Source: Yamagishiella unicocca (Eukaryota; Chlorophyta; Chlorophyceae; Chlamydomonadales; Volvocaceae). From it: 64,000 nucleotides of DNA. Shown in pieces: positions 13,251 to 24,340 of the stretch. The notes beneath the pieces were generated by a model, which did no database searches, was not told where the DNA came from, and worked only from the letters and a program-made list of their open reading frames with translations. The stretch's first letter is position 1, and each line of letters begins with the position of its first letter. Made by a program: the position numbers and the translations under genes. The stretch is taken from assembly GCA_003116995.1 (NCBI GenBank), contig BDSL01000012.1, positions 1,415,001 through 1,479,000 on the forward strand, written 5' to 3'.

Positions 13251-13656
13251 CGGGCGTGCTGTCTACACACCACACGCCTGTTACGCGCGACGGATTGTGC
13301 TATCTATGTTCCTGGATATATGGATTGGGATTGAAAGAGCGCAGTGAATGCTGAAGGGTGCTGACCACGTGCTGACGTAGGAGCCTCAGCGTCAGAAACG
13401 AACCCATAGCAAGTAGTCATTAATACTCACCACAAAGTATTCATATCGTACTCATCAACCGCCATATTCTAGATGTCTTCAGCTGGCTTGGAGACTTTGC
13501 CTCTGCTTTGCCTGGCGACCCGCGGGAGACATGGTAGCCTCGGCACGCGGAGTCCTGGATCATAGGCAAGTCGTTTGCACCTTTCTTCGGCGTTGGACCC
13601 ACGGGTCTGATCTCGCACCCCCACGGTCAGCCTTGTCACCCTACCCAGCACGTTTT

Positions 13657-15063
13657 TCAACTATCTGCAGCCAGGCCTGCCACTGCTGCCCGGATTTCCA
13701 TTCGCCGCAGCCGATCCTCCTCCGCCCTCGCCACCTCCACTTCCACAGCCAGCGCCAACCGAGCCTCCGAAACCTGCGGAATGGGGCCAACAGGACGGGA
13801 GGGGGGGCGGCAGCGCAGGCGGACTCGGGACGAGGCGGGGTTGTTGTGGCGCCCTTCTGGCCGCTGATGAAGGGTTCGGACCGGCGTCATGCTACCGACG
13901 CGCAGGCAACCAGCCCAGAGACTGTGAAGCGCCCCTACGAGGACCGAGCGCAGCACCCACTACACGCAACGGCGGTAACCTTAGCCCTGGCCGCACCAGC
14001 AACCAGACGGTGCCCACTTCGAGCCCGAAAGCCTCCGTCAGCTAATTCACACGCATTCAAACCATCCATGTGGCATCCGAACCCACCCTTGTCGCCACCG
14101 CACCAACCCACACGTCTGTTCAAAACGTTTTTTTCTGGCATTTACGGGTCTTCCTCGAACCCACCCGTGCCAACGCCGCCCGATGCAGCGCCTCCAGCCC
14201 CTCCAGCTGCGCCGCGCTGAGATCCGCCAGCCCCAGGCCGCACATGTGGCTGGGCAGCAACTCCAGGCCGAAGCCGCCGGGAAGTGCGGCCTGCCGGGTC
14301 GGGTCCAGGGAGGGGACAAACGGGCCCGGGTCGGGTGCAGGAAGGGGACCAAGGGAGGCACGGCGCCCCGGGCCGTTGTGGGGGGAGGGGATGCCGAGAC
14401 GAGGAGGCTGGGATGAGACGCGCAGGTGAGATGCAAATTATGTGCAGCAAGGGCATGAGGGCTGTCACATCGAGCATGGAAGCCCTACAACAGAGCCTTC
14501 ACCTGCATGACAGCCTGCGCTTCAGCCTCCCACGAGACTGGCACGGCTCCCGCCGCAGCCGCCGCCGGGGGCGCAGCGGCGGCCTGATTCGCAGCCCCAC
14601 CTCCCGGCGGCAGCGCCCCCACAGCCGCGCCTCCACCATCCGAACCCGCGTGTCCTGAGTCGCGGTCAGGAGTGTAACGTGTCGCGGCAGCTGCCACGAC
14701 GTCGTCTGTGGAGCCTTCCCTGGAGCAGGCGGAGCCGCGGCTGGCGCCGCCGCCATCACCGGCGGGGTCTTGGGGTGCTGCGGCGGCGCTGCGCAGCAAG
14801 TCGCCGACGGGGCAGTTGTTGCTGCTGCCGCCGCTGCTGCTGCTTGCGGTGTTGCCAGCGGGGCCAGCAGTAGCAGCAGCCGCTGCGGCGGCGGCGGCGT
14901 GCGCGGTGGCGGCCCGGTTGCGTCCTTCTGGATGGGGTGGAGGTGGAGGTGGAGGTGGAGATGCCGTCGGGGGTGGGGTTGCGACTGCTGCTGCGGGAGG
15001 GCGGCGCATGACGGCTGCCTTCCAGCCACCACCCAGCTGCTCGTCGTGCGCAGCTGCAGCCGC

Positions 15064-15139
<76 letters not shown>

Positions 15140-17825
15140 GGGGGTGAGGGCGTGTCCGGTTGCCGTTCCTTTTGCACCTCCCACCTCTGCTGCTGCTGCT
15201 GTTTCTGCTGCGTGGGGTGGTCATTCGGATGCGGCTGCCGGCCTCTCAGCGCCGGCGAGGGACGACCTGTCGGCGCCGTCGCAGAGGCAGGACGGCCGGA
15301 AGGCGGCGGCTGCGACACTCCGCCCCCTGCCAGCGGCTGCCCGCCAGACCTCCCCTTCACCCTTCCTACCCCCCTCCCTCCTTCCGCACCGCGGCCACCG
15401 CGGGTGGAGGAGGCCCCCCGCCCAATGCACCCCGCAGATGACGCCCCGACGCCACCTCTGCCACCGCCCGCTGCTACTCCGCCACCAGCACCAACTCTGT
15501 CGTCGTCGTCATGATGGGGATGCGTTGTCGCTACTGCTCCTGCTGCTCCTGCTGCTGCTTCTGCTTCTGCTTCGCCTGCAACTGCTGCTGTTGCTCCTGC
15601 TCTTGCTGCTGCTGCTGCAGTCTCCGCTGGCGTTGGCGTGAGTCCCCCACCTTGAAGCCCCTCTTCCGCTTCCGCTGCCTTGAGCCCCTCCTCCTCGTAA
15701 ACGTGCTCCGGCTGCGGTGATGGCAGATCCTGCGGTTGCCGCTGCTCCGCCTGCGGCCCTGTGGGTCTTAGGGTTTCCTCTCCGGCGTCATCAAGCACCG
15801 CATTCGCCTGGGCTGCACCCTTGCCGTCACTGCTCGCCCGGAGGGCCTTATGACCCCTGGGGGCCACCAAGGGCTCCGGACGCGCAGGAGGTGCGGCGGA
15901 AACTGGTTGCTTCGGAACTGGCTCCGGAACCGCCGGGGTTGCCAGCCGCGCCTCGAGAAGCTGCGAGGAGGAGGAGGAGGAGGAGGAGGAGGCGCGGGCC
16001 AAGTTAAGGTGCGTTTGCTGATAGGTGAGAACGTGACGGGCTCAAAACGCGTCTCACTGCATCTTGACAGTAAGGAGAAAACGCATGGCGGCGGCGTATA
16101 GGGCTCGCCACCCCAGCAGCTGCATCACACCTCTGCGGCTGAATTTTCGACAGAACACTGTCCAAGAAAACATCGCTCGCGTTAAAACGTCCAAATCAGA
16201 TGACAGGAAACCATCTCATAAACAATATATGCATCATGTGGGCACGTGCAGGGACGGCAGTTGTGGTTTGCGGGCGAGGTGCCTCCACTGGTGGCCCCCG
16301 CCGTCCTAATGTCGCTACTGGTGGTGGTGGTGGTGGTGGTGCCGGTGCTGGTGCCGGAGTGCGCAGTGCGGAGGGGTGATGATCCGCTCCCGACTACTGA
16401 CCCGTATCGTCTCCCGGTCGCCGGACAGCCGGGCCTCCGCCAGCACGTCACGCCCGCCGGAATTGCGGCTGCGCAGCAGGCCGGACAACACGACAGCCGC
16501 CGCCGCCGCCTCCTCCTCCGCCGCCGCTGCCTGAGGTAAGCTGGGTCGGCCTTCTACCGCCGCCGCTGCCGCTGCCGGTCCTCCTGTCGGCGCCCCAGAC
16601 GCCGCAGTGGGGCCGGAAGCAGTGGGACCAGGTGCTACAGCCTCCAGCAGCAGTGCCAGGCAGCTGCTACAGCCCCGCCGCGCTGCGTAGTGCATCGCGG
16701 TGCTGCCGTTGGCGTCCCTGCCGGCCAGGACCGGCAGCAGCAGCAGAGCCCCACCGGGCGCCGCCGGTGTGGCCCGCTCCTACGCGCCATCGCACACGCG
16801 TTCGGACGGTTAATCAGTTAGAGCAGTTGTTAGATTGATTGGTTGGTTGGTTGTTTATTTGGTCGGTTGGTCGGTTGGTCGGTTGGTTGGTTGGTTGGTT
16901 GGTTGGTTGGTTGGTTGGTTGGTTGGTTTCCGCCCAAGGGCTGCTGTCCAAGCGAGCCGAGAGGCCCATCTGGCCCCGCAATAACCCGCAGCCCCGCTCC
17001 GCCCCCGAGAGGGCGAGAGAAGCCACCTCCCCCTCACAGCTCTCATCCACCAACTTCAAGCCCCAAAGACCAACATCTGCGCCAGCCTCCCAACCGGTCC
17101 CGTCGCCCGCCGTACCCGGTCCCGTCGCCCGCCGTACCCGCCAGGTTCGCAGCAGCAGCTGCATCACGTGAGGGTGTCCCCCGCTGGCAGCAGCTGTGAG
17201 GGGCGTAACACAGTCGTCGTTGGCGCGCCCAGGATCGGCGCCGGCCTGAGCTCCAGGGAGGGCAACAACCCGACCCGACCGACGACAGCGCAGCAGAGGG
17301 AGGGGCAGCAGCACCTCGCTTGGAACATGACGGGGGGCGTGGCGGGTGGGCGGCCTGGCTTCAGCGGCGGACAGCACCCCTGGCCAGACCCGTTTCAACC
17401 ACACGCCCACCTCCTGGGCTGGGCTGGGCTGGGACTAAGTCTCCTTCCTCTGGTACTTAGTTGTAAAACAACCGCCTCCACGCCCCGCGCCACGAAGGCC
17501 TCCTGCACCCCCCGCACGGCTACCCTCAAGTAACGAGCCTCTTGCCCTTTGTCGCAGGACCTCATTGTCCTTCCTAATTGGGGCAAGGGCCCGGCCCGGG
17601 CCGGCCCGGCCCGGCCCGCATTGCGCCGCGCCGCCACCTGCCTTCAGCAACACCGCCGCCACCCCCACGTGGCCCATTCCGCAGGCGTACAGCAGCGGCG
17701 TAGAACCGTTGGCGCTGAGAAGGTCAACCGCCGCGACCGACCCCGGAAGCCAGCCGGCCGCCGCCTGCGTCGACGTCTCCGCATGTGCAGTTGGAGCCGC
17801 CGGTAGTAGCAAGGGCGTCACCGGC

Positions 17826-17858
<33 letters not shown>

Positions 17859-18604
17859 GGTTGTGATGTGGTGGGCCCCGCTTGAGCGGGTGGGGCCTGA
17901 GACTGGGGCAGGCTGGCGAGTGCGGCCACCAGGTGTCGTACTGATACCAGGTCACCCTACAGGGCGGGAGGGGGAGCCGGGAGGACACTTCGTGCCAAAC
18001 ACACTTCACTCAGCCCAGGCCCACCTTACCTTCGAGGGGAGCGGGGGGGAACTACGGTACGTACGATACCGGTACTCCTGCCGCGCCAAAACAACACCTG
18101 TACGAAAGTACGGCGGCGCCGCGCCGTACCTTCAGGGCGGCCACGTGCAGTGCGCTGTTGAGTGAGGGGGTCAATCGGGGTTGCGCGGGGTTTGCCCCCG
18201 CCGCCAGCAGCGCCGAAACGACGCCGCCCAGCCGCTGCTGTACTGCAAGTTCGGTTAATTGGGTGGTTGGGGCAGTTAGGTAGGGACGGAGGGGGGATTC
18301 CGGTCAATCATTGCCATGGTGGTCACCCACCAGCGTGCAGCAGCGGTGTGGCGCCGGAAGCATCGGCTACTTGGAGAGACGAAGAAAGCAGCAGCATGGC
18401 TTGGTGATCGGCGACGTCGCGGGCGCAGCCGTGTGCACCCGCTGCCGAGGTCGGTGTCGCCCCGGCGGCGGCGGTGATAGCGACAGCGCCAGCGGCGGAC
18501 CGAAGCCGATCGAGGGCATCCAAGGCAGCTTGTATATCCCCTCGGCGGCATGCGGAGTGTAGCGCGGGGAGATGCTGAAGTACCGATTGCTCTGGAGCGG
18601 GCAT
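13657..18604 (-). CDS. Ankyrin-repeat protein with Ala/Gln/Pro-rich linkers
   Basis: Start ATG at 18604 ([20 protein letters not shown]). Exons on the minus strand: 18331-18604, 18130-18242, about 17620-17956, probably a small exon near 17470-17530, 17138-17245, 16402-16779, 14503-16017, 14165-14290, 13657-13773 (TGA at 13657). Ankyrin signatures in order: [96 protein letters not shown]. The 505-codon exon is low complexity, with an Ala run from a CTG tract. The last two exons are more ordered ([19 protein letters not shown]; an Arg/Glu helix ending GLAADS). Phases agree everywhere except between the third exon and 17245, where the simple junction is out of phase; a small exon there ([19 protein letters not shown]) would repair it. 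Ankyrin repeats bind proteins; the partner is unknown. No minus-strand TGTAA was found below 13657. Confidence 0.75.
14108..14164 (-). repeat. Dispersed repeat R1, copy 5 (intronic, partial)
   Basis: The minus strand reads GGTTCGAGGAAGACCCGT, then the A-rich core and GAACAGACGT, matching the left half of R1. It starts at the 5' splice site (GTGGGTTCGAGG) of the intron after the ankyrin-gene exon 14165-14290, in the sense direction. The right half is missing. Confidence 0.75.
15061..15138 (-). repeat. CAG/CTG trinucleotide tract coding poly-Ala
   Basis: An almost pure CAG tract on the + strand, about 25 units, inside the ankyrin-gene exon 14503-16017. In the gene's frame it reads as GCT/GCA alanine codons. 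Such tracts usually vary in length between strains. Confidence 0.9.
16832..16930 (+). repeat. GGTT tetranucleotide microsatellite, intronic
   Basis: GGTT/GGTC array of about 95 bp in the ankyrin-gene intron 16780-17137. It yields Asn/Gln/Pro/Thr or Val/Gly/Trp/Leu open frames on both strands, none coding. Confidence 0.9.
17824..17862 (-). repeat. CTG/CAG tract coding poly-Gln
   Basis: About ten CAG codons on the minus strand inside the ankyrin-gene exon at about 17620-17956. They read as a Gln run flanked by Pro/Ser/Thr-rich linker. Confidence 0.85.
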
Positions 18605-18955
18605 GGCCCAAATCGGACGGCCAGCGGTTACAGGTCCATGCCAGCAAGCAATTTATGGGACGGATGTGTGAGTTCTTTGGGACTGAATTATTAGCCGCTA
18701 TGCAAGTCGTAGCGACATTGACGGCACGTACGAGCGAATGCTTATGTCGTAGCCGAGAGGCAAGTCCCTCCCTGCTTGAACTAATTATCCATTGCATTTA
18801 ACCTTGAATAGTCCCTTATGACTGAAACTATACACGGCTTGCACGAACCGTCACCGACGGACAGCTAGCTGCGGCATACGGGAGCCCCGCATTCTTGACC
18901 AACTACGCCTTTGAGTCATATGCGAAGTAGAACATAAGGCTGATTGGTGATCAGC
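18605..18955. promoter_or_regulatory. Shared divergent promoter region (ankyrin gene / MYND gene)
   Basis: The start codons of the two genes lie head to head, 351 bp apart. GC content drops here and no coding frame is seen, so both 5' UTRs and core promoters must lie within it unless non-coding 5' exons are overlooked. No unambiguous TATA box; AT-rich words occur at about 18680-18700 and 18780-18830. Confidence 0.55.
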
Positions 18956-21900
18956 ATGGCGAGTCCTACTCTTGCTCAGCTCCTTGCGCAGTGGCAACGG
19001 CAGGGAGGTAACGACCGCGGCAGTGCAAGAATAGCTTCTAGACGCGGCGAAGGCCCAGAAGTTGTTGGCGGAGTGCGCAACCAGCCGATTCCGCCCAAGT
19101 CCCCGGCTCTGGCAGCGGCGCTGCGGCGCCTGGCTGCGGTCGCAGACACTGCCTCAGCCGACGGCTTGCTGCCCCCGCTCGCGCTGGAAGAGGCCTGCGC
19201 TGCCGCAGACGCGCTGAGCGCGGACGTGTTGGCTGAGGCCACAGCCTACGCAATATGGTCGGAGCCACGCACGCGCCGCGGGTTGATACGGCTGATGTCG
19301 TTCTCCCTGCGGTGGCTAGCAAAAGGCCCCACCGGTTCCTGGGCAGCAGGCGCGCGACCCAGCTCCGACTGGCACCAATGGAGGCGCATCTTGCAAGTCA
19401 CCTATGAGTGCTTCGGCTGCCTGGGGACAGACCTGCCGGTGCTGCCGGATTGGGACACACGGACCGCCACCGCGGTTGCCGAGGTCTTGCGCTTGGTGGT
19501 ATCGACGGACCTGGTGCCGAGCATCGTGCGACTGATGGTGTCGTCAAGGGCGGCCGCGGCGGTCGCGTTGGAGGCGGAAGTGGCAGCGTCCGAGGCGCCA
19601 CCCACCGCAGCCTCTGCCCGCGTTGGAGCTCGCCGCAGCGATCATGATGACGATCACGAACGCGACCTCGAGGATGTTTGGTGGCTCTTCGCCCTGATGT
19701 GCTACACCTTTGGTCCGCTGCGGCTCTTCATGCAGCTGGCCATGTGTGCCGACGAAGGCACCCGCCCAGTGCTGCACGGCGCCTGGAGGGCTCTGCGAGA
19801 CGCGCTGCAGCGCAGCCTGGTGATGGAGCACGGAGCACACGCGGTGCTGACGTCGATCGCGCTCGTCCGGCGAGTCGGAGCGCGCGGGGCCAGCTGGAAA
19901 GCAGCTGCCGAAGCCACCGAGCACGACCTGATGTGCGTGGTTAAGGGCATGCGGCTCGTGGCTGAGGACCTCTACTTCGCGAGCATCAGCGACTCGCCCC
20001 GCATGTCGGAGTGGGCTGATCTGATCCTGGAGAAGCCATGCATGCAGCACTTCCTCATGGTGCACGTGCTGTCGCAGCTCCGCGCGGCGTACGGCGGGAC
20101 GAGCTACGGCCTGCCCGAGGAGGCGCTCCTTCAGGCGGACGCGGACGCTGCGGCGGCGGCTGAAGACGGCGCAGGAGGCGGCAGGAGCTTCGAGAGGGGC
20201 GGCGGCGGCAGCCCCAGCAGCAGCAGTGGCGTTGGTGGCGTCAGTGGCGGGCAGCACGTGCTCCACCTGTCGTCTCCGCTCGTGTTCATGGCGCTCAGCT
20301 GGTGGACGAGACGAAGGTCCCGGGCACCCAGCTCCGAAACCGCCCTGCGGGCTCCGCCGGCAGCGCCCTTCTCGGACCGCGCGCTGCGGGCGGTCTGCGA
20401 GCGGTTCGCGACGGCGATACACGCCTCGTGGCCGCACACCACAACGCCTGGCCCCACGCCGCCCAACCAAGCGCGCAGCAGTGGAGCGGCGGCGGCGGCG
20501 GAAGCAGCTGGGTCAGGCGTCGTCGGGTTCTTTGACGGCGAGGCCCGCAGGAGCCTAGCGCTGGAGGCAATGGACTGTGCCGTGGGACTCGCGCGCCACG
20601 GCTCCGGCGGCAGCGTCGACGGGCTGTGGGATCTGATGGTACGGACCGTAAACGCTGTCGTACAGGCGCAGCCGCACAGCGATCCCGACCACGCGATGCA
20701 CAAGTGCCCCCTGGAGACGCTGAGGCTGCTGCCGCTGCCGCCTCTGGGCCTTCCGCTGATAGGTGGGGTCCGGTGCGCGAGCTGTGCCAGGCGGGGTGCA
20801 GTGGGTGCAGTGGGCGCACTTGGGCCGCGTGCCGTGGGAGGTCAGGGCGGACGAGCGTACGCCAGTGGGAGGTCAGGGCGGGACGAGCGTACGTCAGTGG
20901 GAGGCATGGGGAGGAAACCCGTGGGGAGGGGTGGGGAGGAAACACGTGGGAGTAGTAGGGAGTAAGCCGGTGGGGGCAAAGTCCTCCCACTTCCCTACAG
21001 CTCCCGCCCTCTTGCGCATTTAAGAACCCGTTAGGGGATTGAAAATAATCTTAATAGGTACGAAGCTTTACTACCTAAAGCTACTACGTATGCATAAACC
21101 CGTTAGGGGATTGTCATCCGACCAGGACGGAGTCGGAGGCCACCACCGAATCCGACCATCACGCCCTTGCCCTCAACGCGCTTCGCGCTGAAGCTTAAAC
21201 TACTTAACGCGCCTTGCGCTGAAACTTAAACTACTAACACCACCTTTGTTTTCCTTCCCAGTTATGTTCCTCGCCTCATGATCCCCGCAACTCGCCGCCC
21301 CTCCGCCGGTGCACCCAACTCCTGCAACCCGCAGTGGCGCCCCTGCCGGCCCATCCCTCACCCGCGCTCTCGGCCGCGCTGGCCGCCGGCTACGTGCCCT
21401 GCCTGGAGCGCCTAATTAGGCACGAGGCGCGCCTTGGGAGCTGCGCACAGGACGCGCCCATGGCCGCACTGGATGCCTGTGTGCAGCTGGTCGGTGACTC
21501 CGGCAGCCTCGCGGGCCTTATGGCGTACGGCGAGCCGCGCTCGGTGGCGGCGCTTGTAACAACCGTAGCCAAGGTGATCGAGCTGTTCAGCAGCACCAAG
21601 ACTCTATCTATGTGGCACGACGAGGCGCTACACCGCCTAGTGAAGCTGTCCTTGAGCGTGGACGTGCTGACAGCGCAAGTGCCGCAGTGGGATGTATCCG
21701 AGGCTAGCCAGGAGGACAGGCGATGGTGGGACCGAGCTGGCGGCGGCGGTGGCGGCGGCCGCAGCGGTGGCCCTGACGGCGGTGCAGAGAGCGGCAGCGG
21801 CGACAGCGGCGGTGGCGGCGGTGGGGCCAGCGGCGTGGCCCGCTTGCCACCGCTCCAGCAGCTGCTGCTGCTGTCGTCCTTCGCTTACACCTGCGGGCTT

Positions 21901-22842
21901 CAGGCCTTGTCTCGCTTCGCCCAAGCGTGCGTGGCTCTTTCCCTCCAACCCAGCCATCAGTTGAACCTCCCCGGCTGGGTGGCCTTCGTGACAGTGCTGG
22001 GCAACGTGCCGCTGCTGACGAACGCGTATTTGGATAGCAGGGAAGCGGCGGAGCTTGCAGTGCTACGAGGGGAGGAGGGCGCCGCTGCTGGAGCAAGCAC
22101 TAGCGCTGATGGTGCTGGTGCTCCGGCCGCGGCCGCAGCCAGCTGGCGGAAGCTGCTGTTGGAGGTCCTGCAACTTCCGTTGGTGATAGAGAAGCTTGGG
22201 CGGTACGGCTGGCTTGACGCAAAGCGCTGGAAGGACTGGCAGCTGCTCGTGCGGATGGTCGAGGCGGTGCTGTACTTGTCGGTGGCCTTCCCGGCCGAGA
22301 CGCGGATAGCCCTCAGCTCGTCCCTCAAGGGCGGTCTCACACTGGTTCGCTGGCTGTGCACTTCGGTCACCAACCACCAACGCGCGATGCATGTGCCGGA
22401 CGTCCAGCAGGCCTCCTTCGAGCACTTTCTTCAGCTGGCGCCAGCGGTGGCCGCCGGCAAGATCCCCACGGCGAAGGATGTTTCTCGCATACGAGAGCGC
22501 GAGGACCTTCGGGCCGCCGAAGGCGGCGACGGCAGCAGCGGGCGGGGTGGCGGCGGGGGCGGAGGCAGCGGCAAAGGCAGCGGAGCTGGGAGCTACGAGG
22601 GCAGGCGGCCTACACGCATAGCAGCGCTGCTGCCGCCGCCGTGCTTCGTGGCGGCAGAGCTGCAGCTGCCGCTGTGCTCCAACCCCTCCTGCCACAACCT
22701 GGACGGCGACAGCGAGCTGGAGGTAAGGCTGCTGGCGTGCACCGGGTGCAGGGGGGCGGTGTCGTACTGCTCCAGGGGGTGCCAGAGCGCGCACTGGAAG
22801 GCGGGGCACAAGGCGGCGTGCGGCTGGCGCGCGGGTCCCTGA
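18956..22842 (+). CDS. MYND-type zinc-finger protein
   Basis: Start ATG at 18956 (MASPTLAQLLAQWQRQGGND); in-frame TTG/GTG codons upstream are not starts. Two exons, 18956-20762 and 21335-22842, joined in phase 1 (GT at 20763, CAG ending 21334), give 1104 residues. Most of the protein is alpha-helical, Ala/Leu-rich, with Gly/Ser-rich linkers near residues 400, 650 and 910. The C-terminus is a complete MYND finger: Cys1050, Cys1055, Cys1071, Cys1074, Cys1081, Cys1085, His1094, Cys1098, with the typical YCSRGCQSAHWKAGHKAAC pattern. MYND fingers bind two zinc ions and proline-rich peptides. Volvocine algae carry a large family of proteins with this architecture (N-terminal helical part, C-terminal MYND) whose role is undefined. 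There is no SET domain, so this is not an SMYD methyltransferase. Confidence 0.87.
20763..21334 (+). repeat. MYND-gene intron with three small direct-repeat pairs
   Basis: Holds no gene. Direct pairs: a roughly 33-bp unit with GTGGGAGGTCAGGGCGG (about 20838-20905); AACCCGTTAGGGGATTG twice (about 21026-21042 and 21098-21114); and a unit with CGCGCTGAAGCTTAAACTAC twice (about 21178-21238). Confidence 0.65.
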
Positions 22843-24010
22843 GGCCGCCCCTGACGACGTGTGACGGACGATGACCGATGGTCTGGATTTCGGAGCGAGG
22901 GCTGCGGAGAGCGGATGAGGGCGCGGTGTGGCTGTGTTTCGTGCCGTTGGAGTGGGGGGCGGGGGCGGGGGCCATTGGAGAGGTTGGGGCGGGGGCGGGG
23001 TCCGTCGGAGGGGGTGGGGGGGCGGGGGAGATCGTGGGGAGGACAACGCTGCTGAGCTCCGAGCCAGACACCAGGTGGTGCGGCACTGCTGGCAGGCACG
23101 GCTGTGGCGGCACCAGCGCCACCAGGCGCCGGATGGCGGTGGAGCCGTGTTTAGGTGTTTACTTTTTGCGGGCGATTGCGGGCGTGTCGCGTGTGCAGCG
23201 GAGCGACACACGAGCGCCCGGGGGCAGCTCCGACCTGCTGCAGTCACGCAGCAGCAGGTGGTAGGAGGTGCATTCTCAGTTCATTTTCAGTTCGTTCTGA
23301 GTTTGTTCTCAGTTCGTTCTGAGTTTGTTCTGAGTTCGTATCAGCTTGTAGGGGGTCCGTCAACAGGACCTGGGGCTACTGGCGCAGGCGCAGCTCGACC
23401 TGGCGCGCTGTACCGCGAGGTATCCCTCCTGGACCAGGGGGTAGCGCGAGGAAACCCGTGCAAGCGACGGGGGTTAGGGCCGAGGGACGGTGACCTGTTG
23501 GGCCCCGCTCGTAGGGTCGGCGCCAAGTACCGGGCGCTTTGCTCTGGTTTAGGTTTTGCTCTGGTTTGGGTTGGTCTTCTTCTGCATGGAACTACCGTAG
23601 CTTCATACCGACCTATCCCGCTGCATACGTGAGATCAGTTAGGTAGGCGACTACAGGTCGTTAGTACGCGAGGTATACGGCGCCCGCATCCTGGGTCTCA
23701 CACCGAGAGGTGCCGATGCGTGCATGCACGCAATCCCTAACTCACGCAGAGGGGGTCAGTAGTGAAACACTGGCCCCTTTCGGCCAGGGGGGGCCCACTC
23801 CGTGGTGCAGCTGCAGAGGGGACCCAAGGGGTGGACACCCTGGGCGCCCCAGTTATAGCGTTATGAGGTTTGCAGCCAGCTTCTGGGTCCGAGAGCGGGA
23901 GGGAGGCTGGGGCCTGAGAGGAACTGTGTGCGGCTCGCCTCCCCATCACCGGTCTCGAGGACCGGATGGCTTCCCCCTGTGGTTCCGGAACCCACTGTAA
24001 GTCTGTAACA
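22843..24010 (+). other. 3' UTR of the MYND gene, TGTAA at 23996-24000 and 24004-24008
   Basis: About 1.15 kb without coding signal, ending in two TGTAA pentamers four bases apart. It contains a degenerate 10-12-bp repeat (TTCTGAGTTTG / TTCTCAGTTCG) at about 23272-23345 and, at about 23082-23150, a segment also found in a coding exon of the Sfi1-like gene. Confidence 0.55.
23082..23150 (+). repeat. Dispersed repeat R2, copy in the MYND-gene 3' UTR
   Basis: CACTGCTGGCAGGCACGGCT, GGCGGCACCAGCGCCACCAG and, further on, GAGCCGTGTT match 26607-26665 with few differences. It lies in the 3' UTR here and in a coding exon there, in the same + strand orientation. Confidence 0.75.
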
Positions 24011-24340
24011 CCTACTGCTAATCGGTACTATCGGTAGCTAGCATTGACTTCACCCTGGTGCTGCCCTTGCCCCTGGTAGCTCTGCCCCTTGAGAGGTGCC
24101 CCGGCCCCTGATGTCCCTGGATAGGCTACATATAACAACAACAACAATAACACAGTAATTAAGGGACGAAGCGTATCTTTGGTCAGCGGATCCACTAGTG
24201 CCATCGAAGCGCGCTGATCGCAAAGCAAAGTTGTTGTCATTTCCGCCCATGCGTGTTAACATGCGTTAGTTGTTGTAAAGGTATTGGGGCAGACACGGTG
24301 GGCTGCTGCCCCTGCCCCTGCCTAACGCCCAAGGAGGGCA

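Noticed and set aside
14485..14502. TAG at 14485 as the stop of the ankyrin gene
   Set aside because: A good donor (CAG|GTGAAG at 14503/14502) precedes it, and two further exons (14165-14290, 13657-13773) with ordered sequence follow in matching phase.
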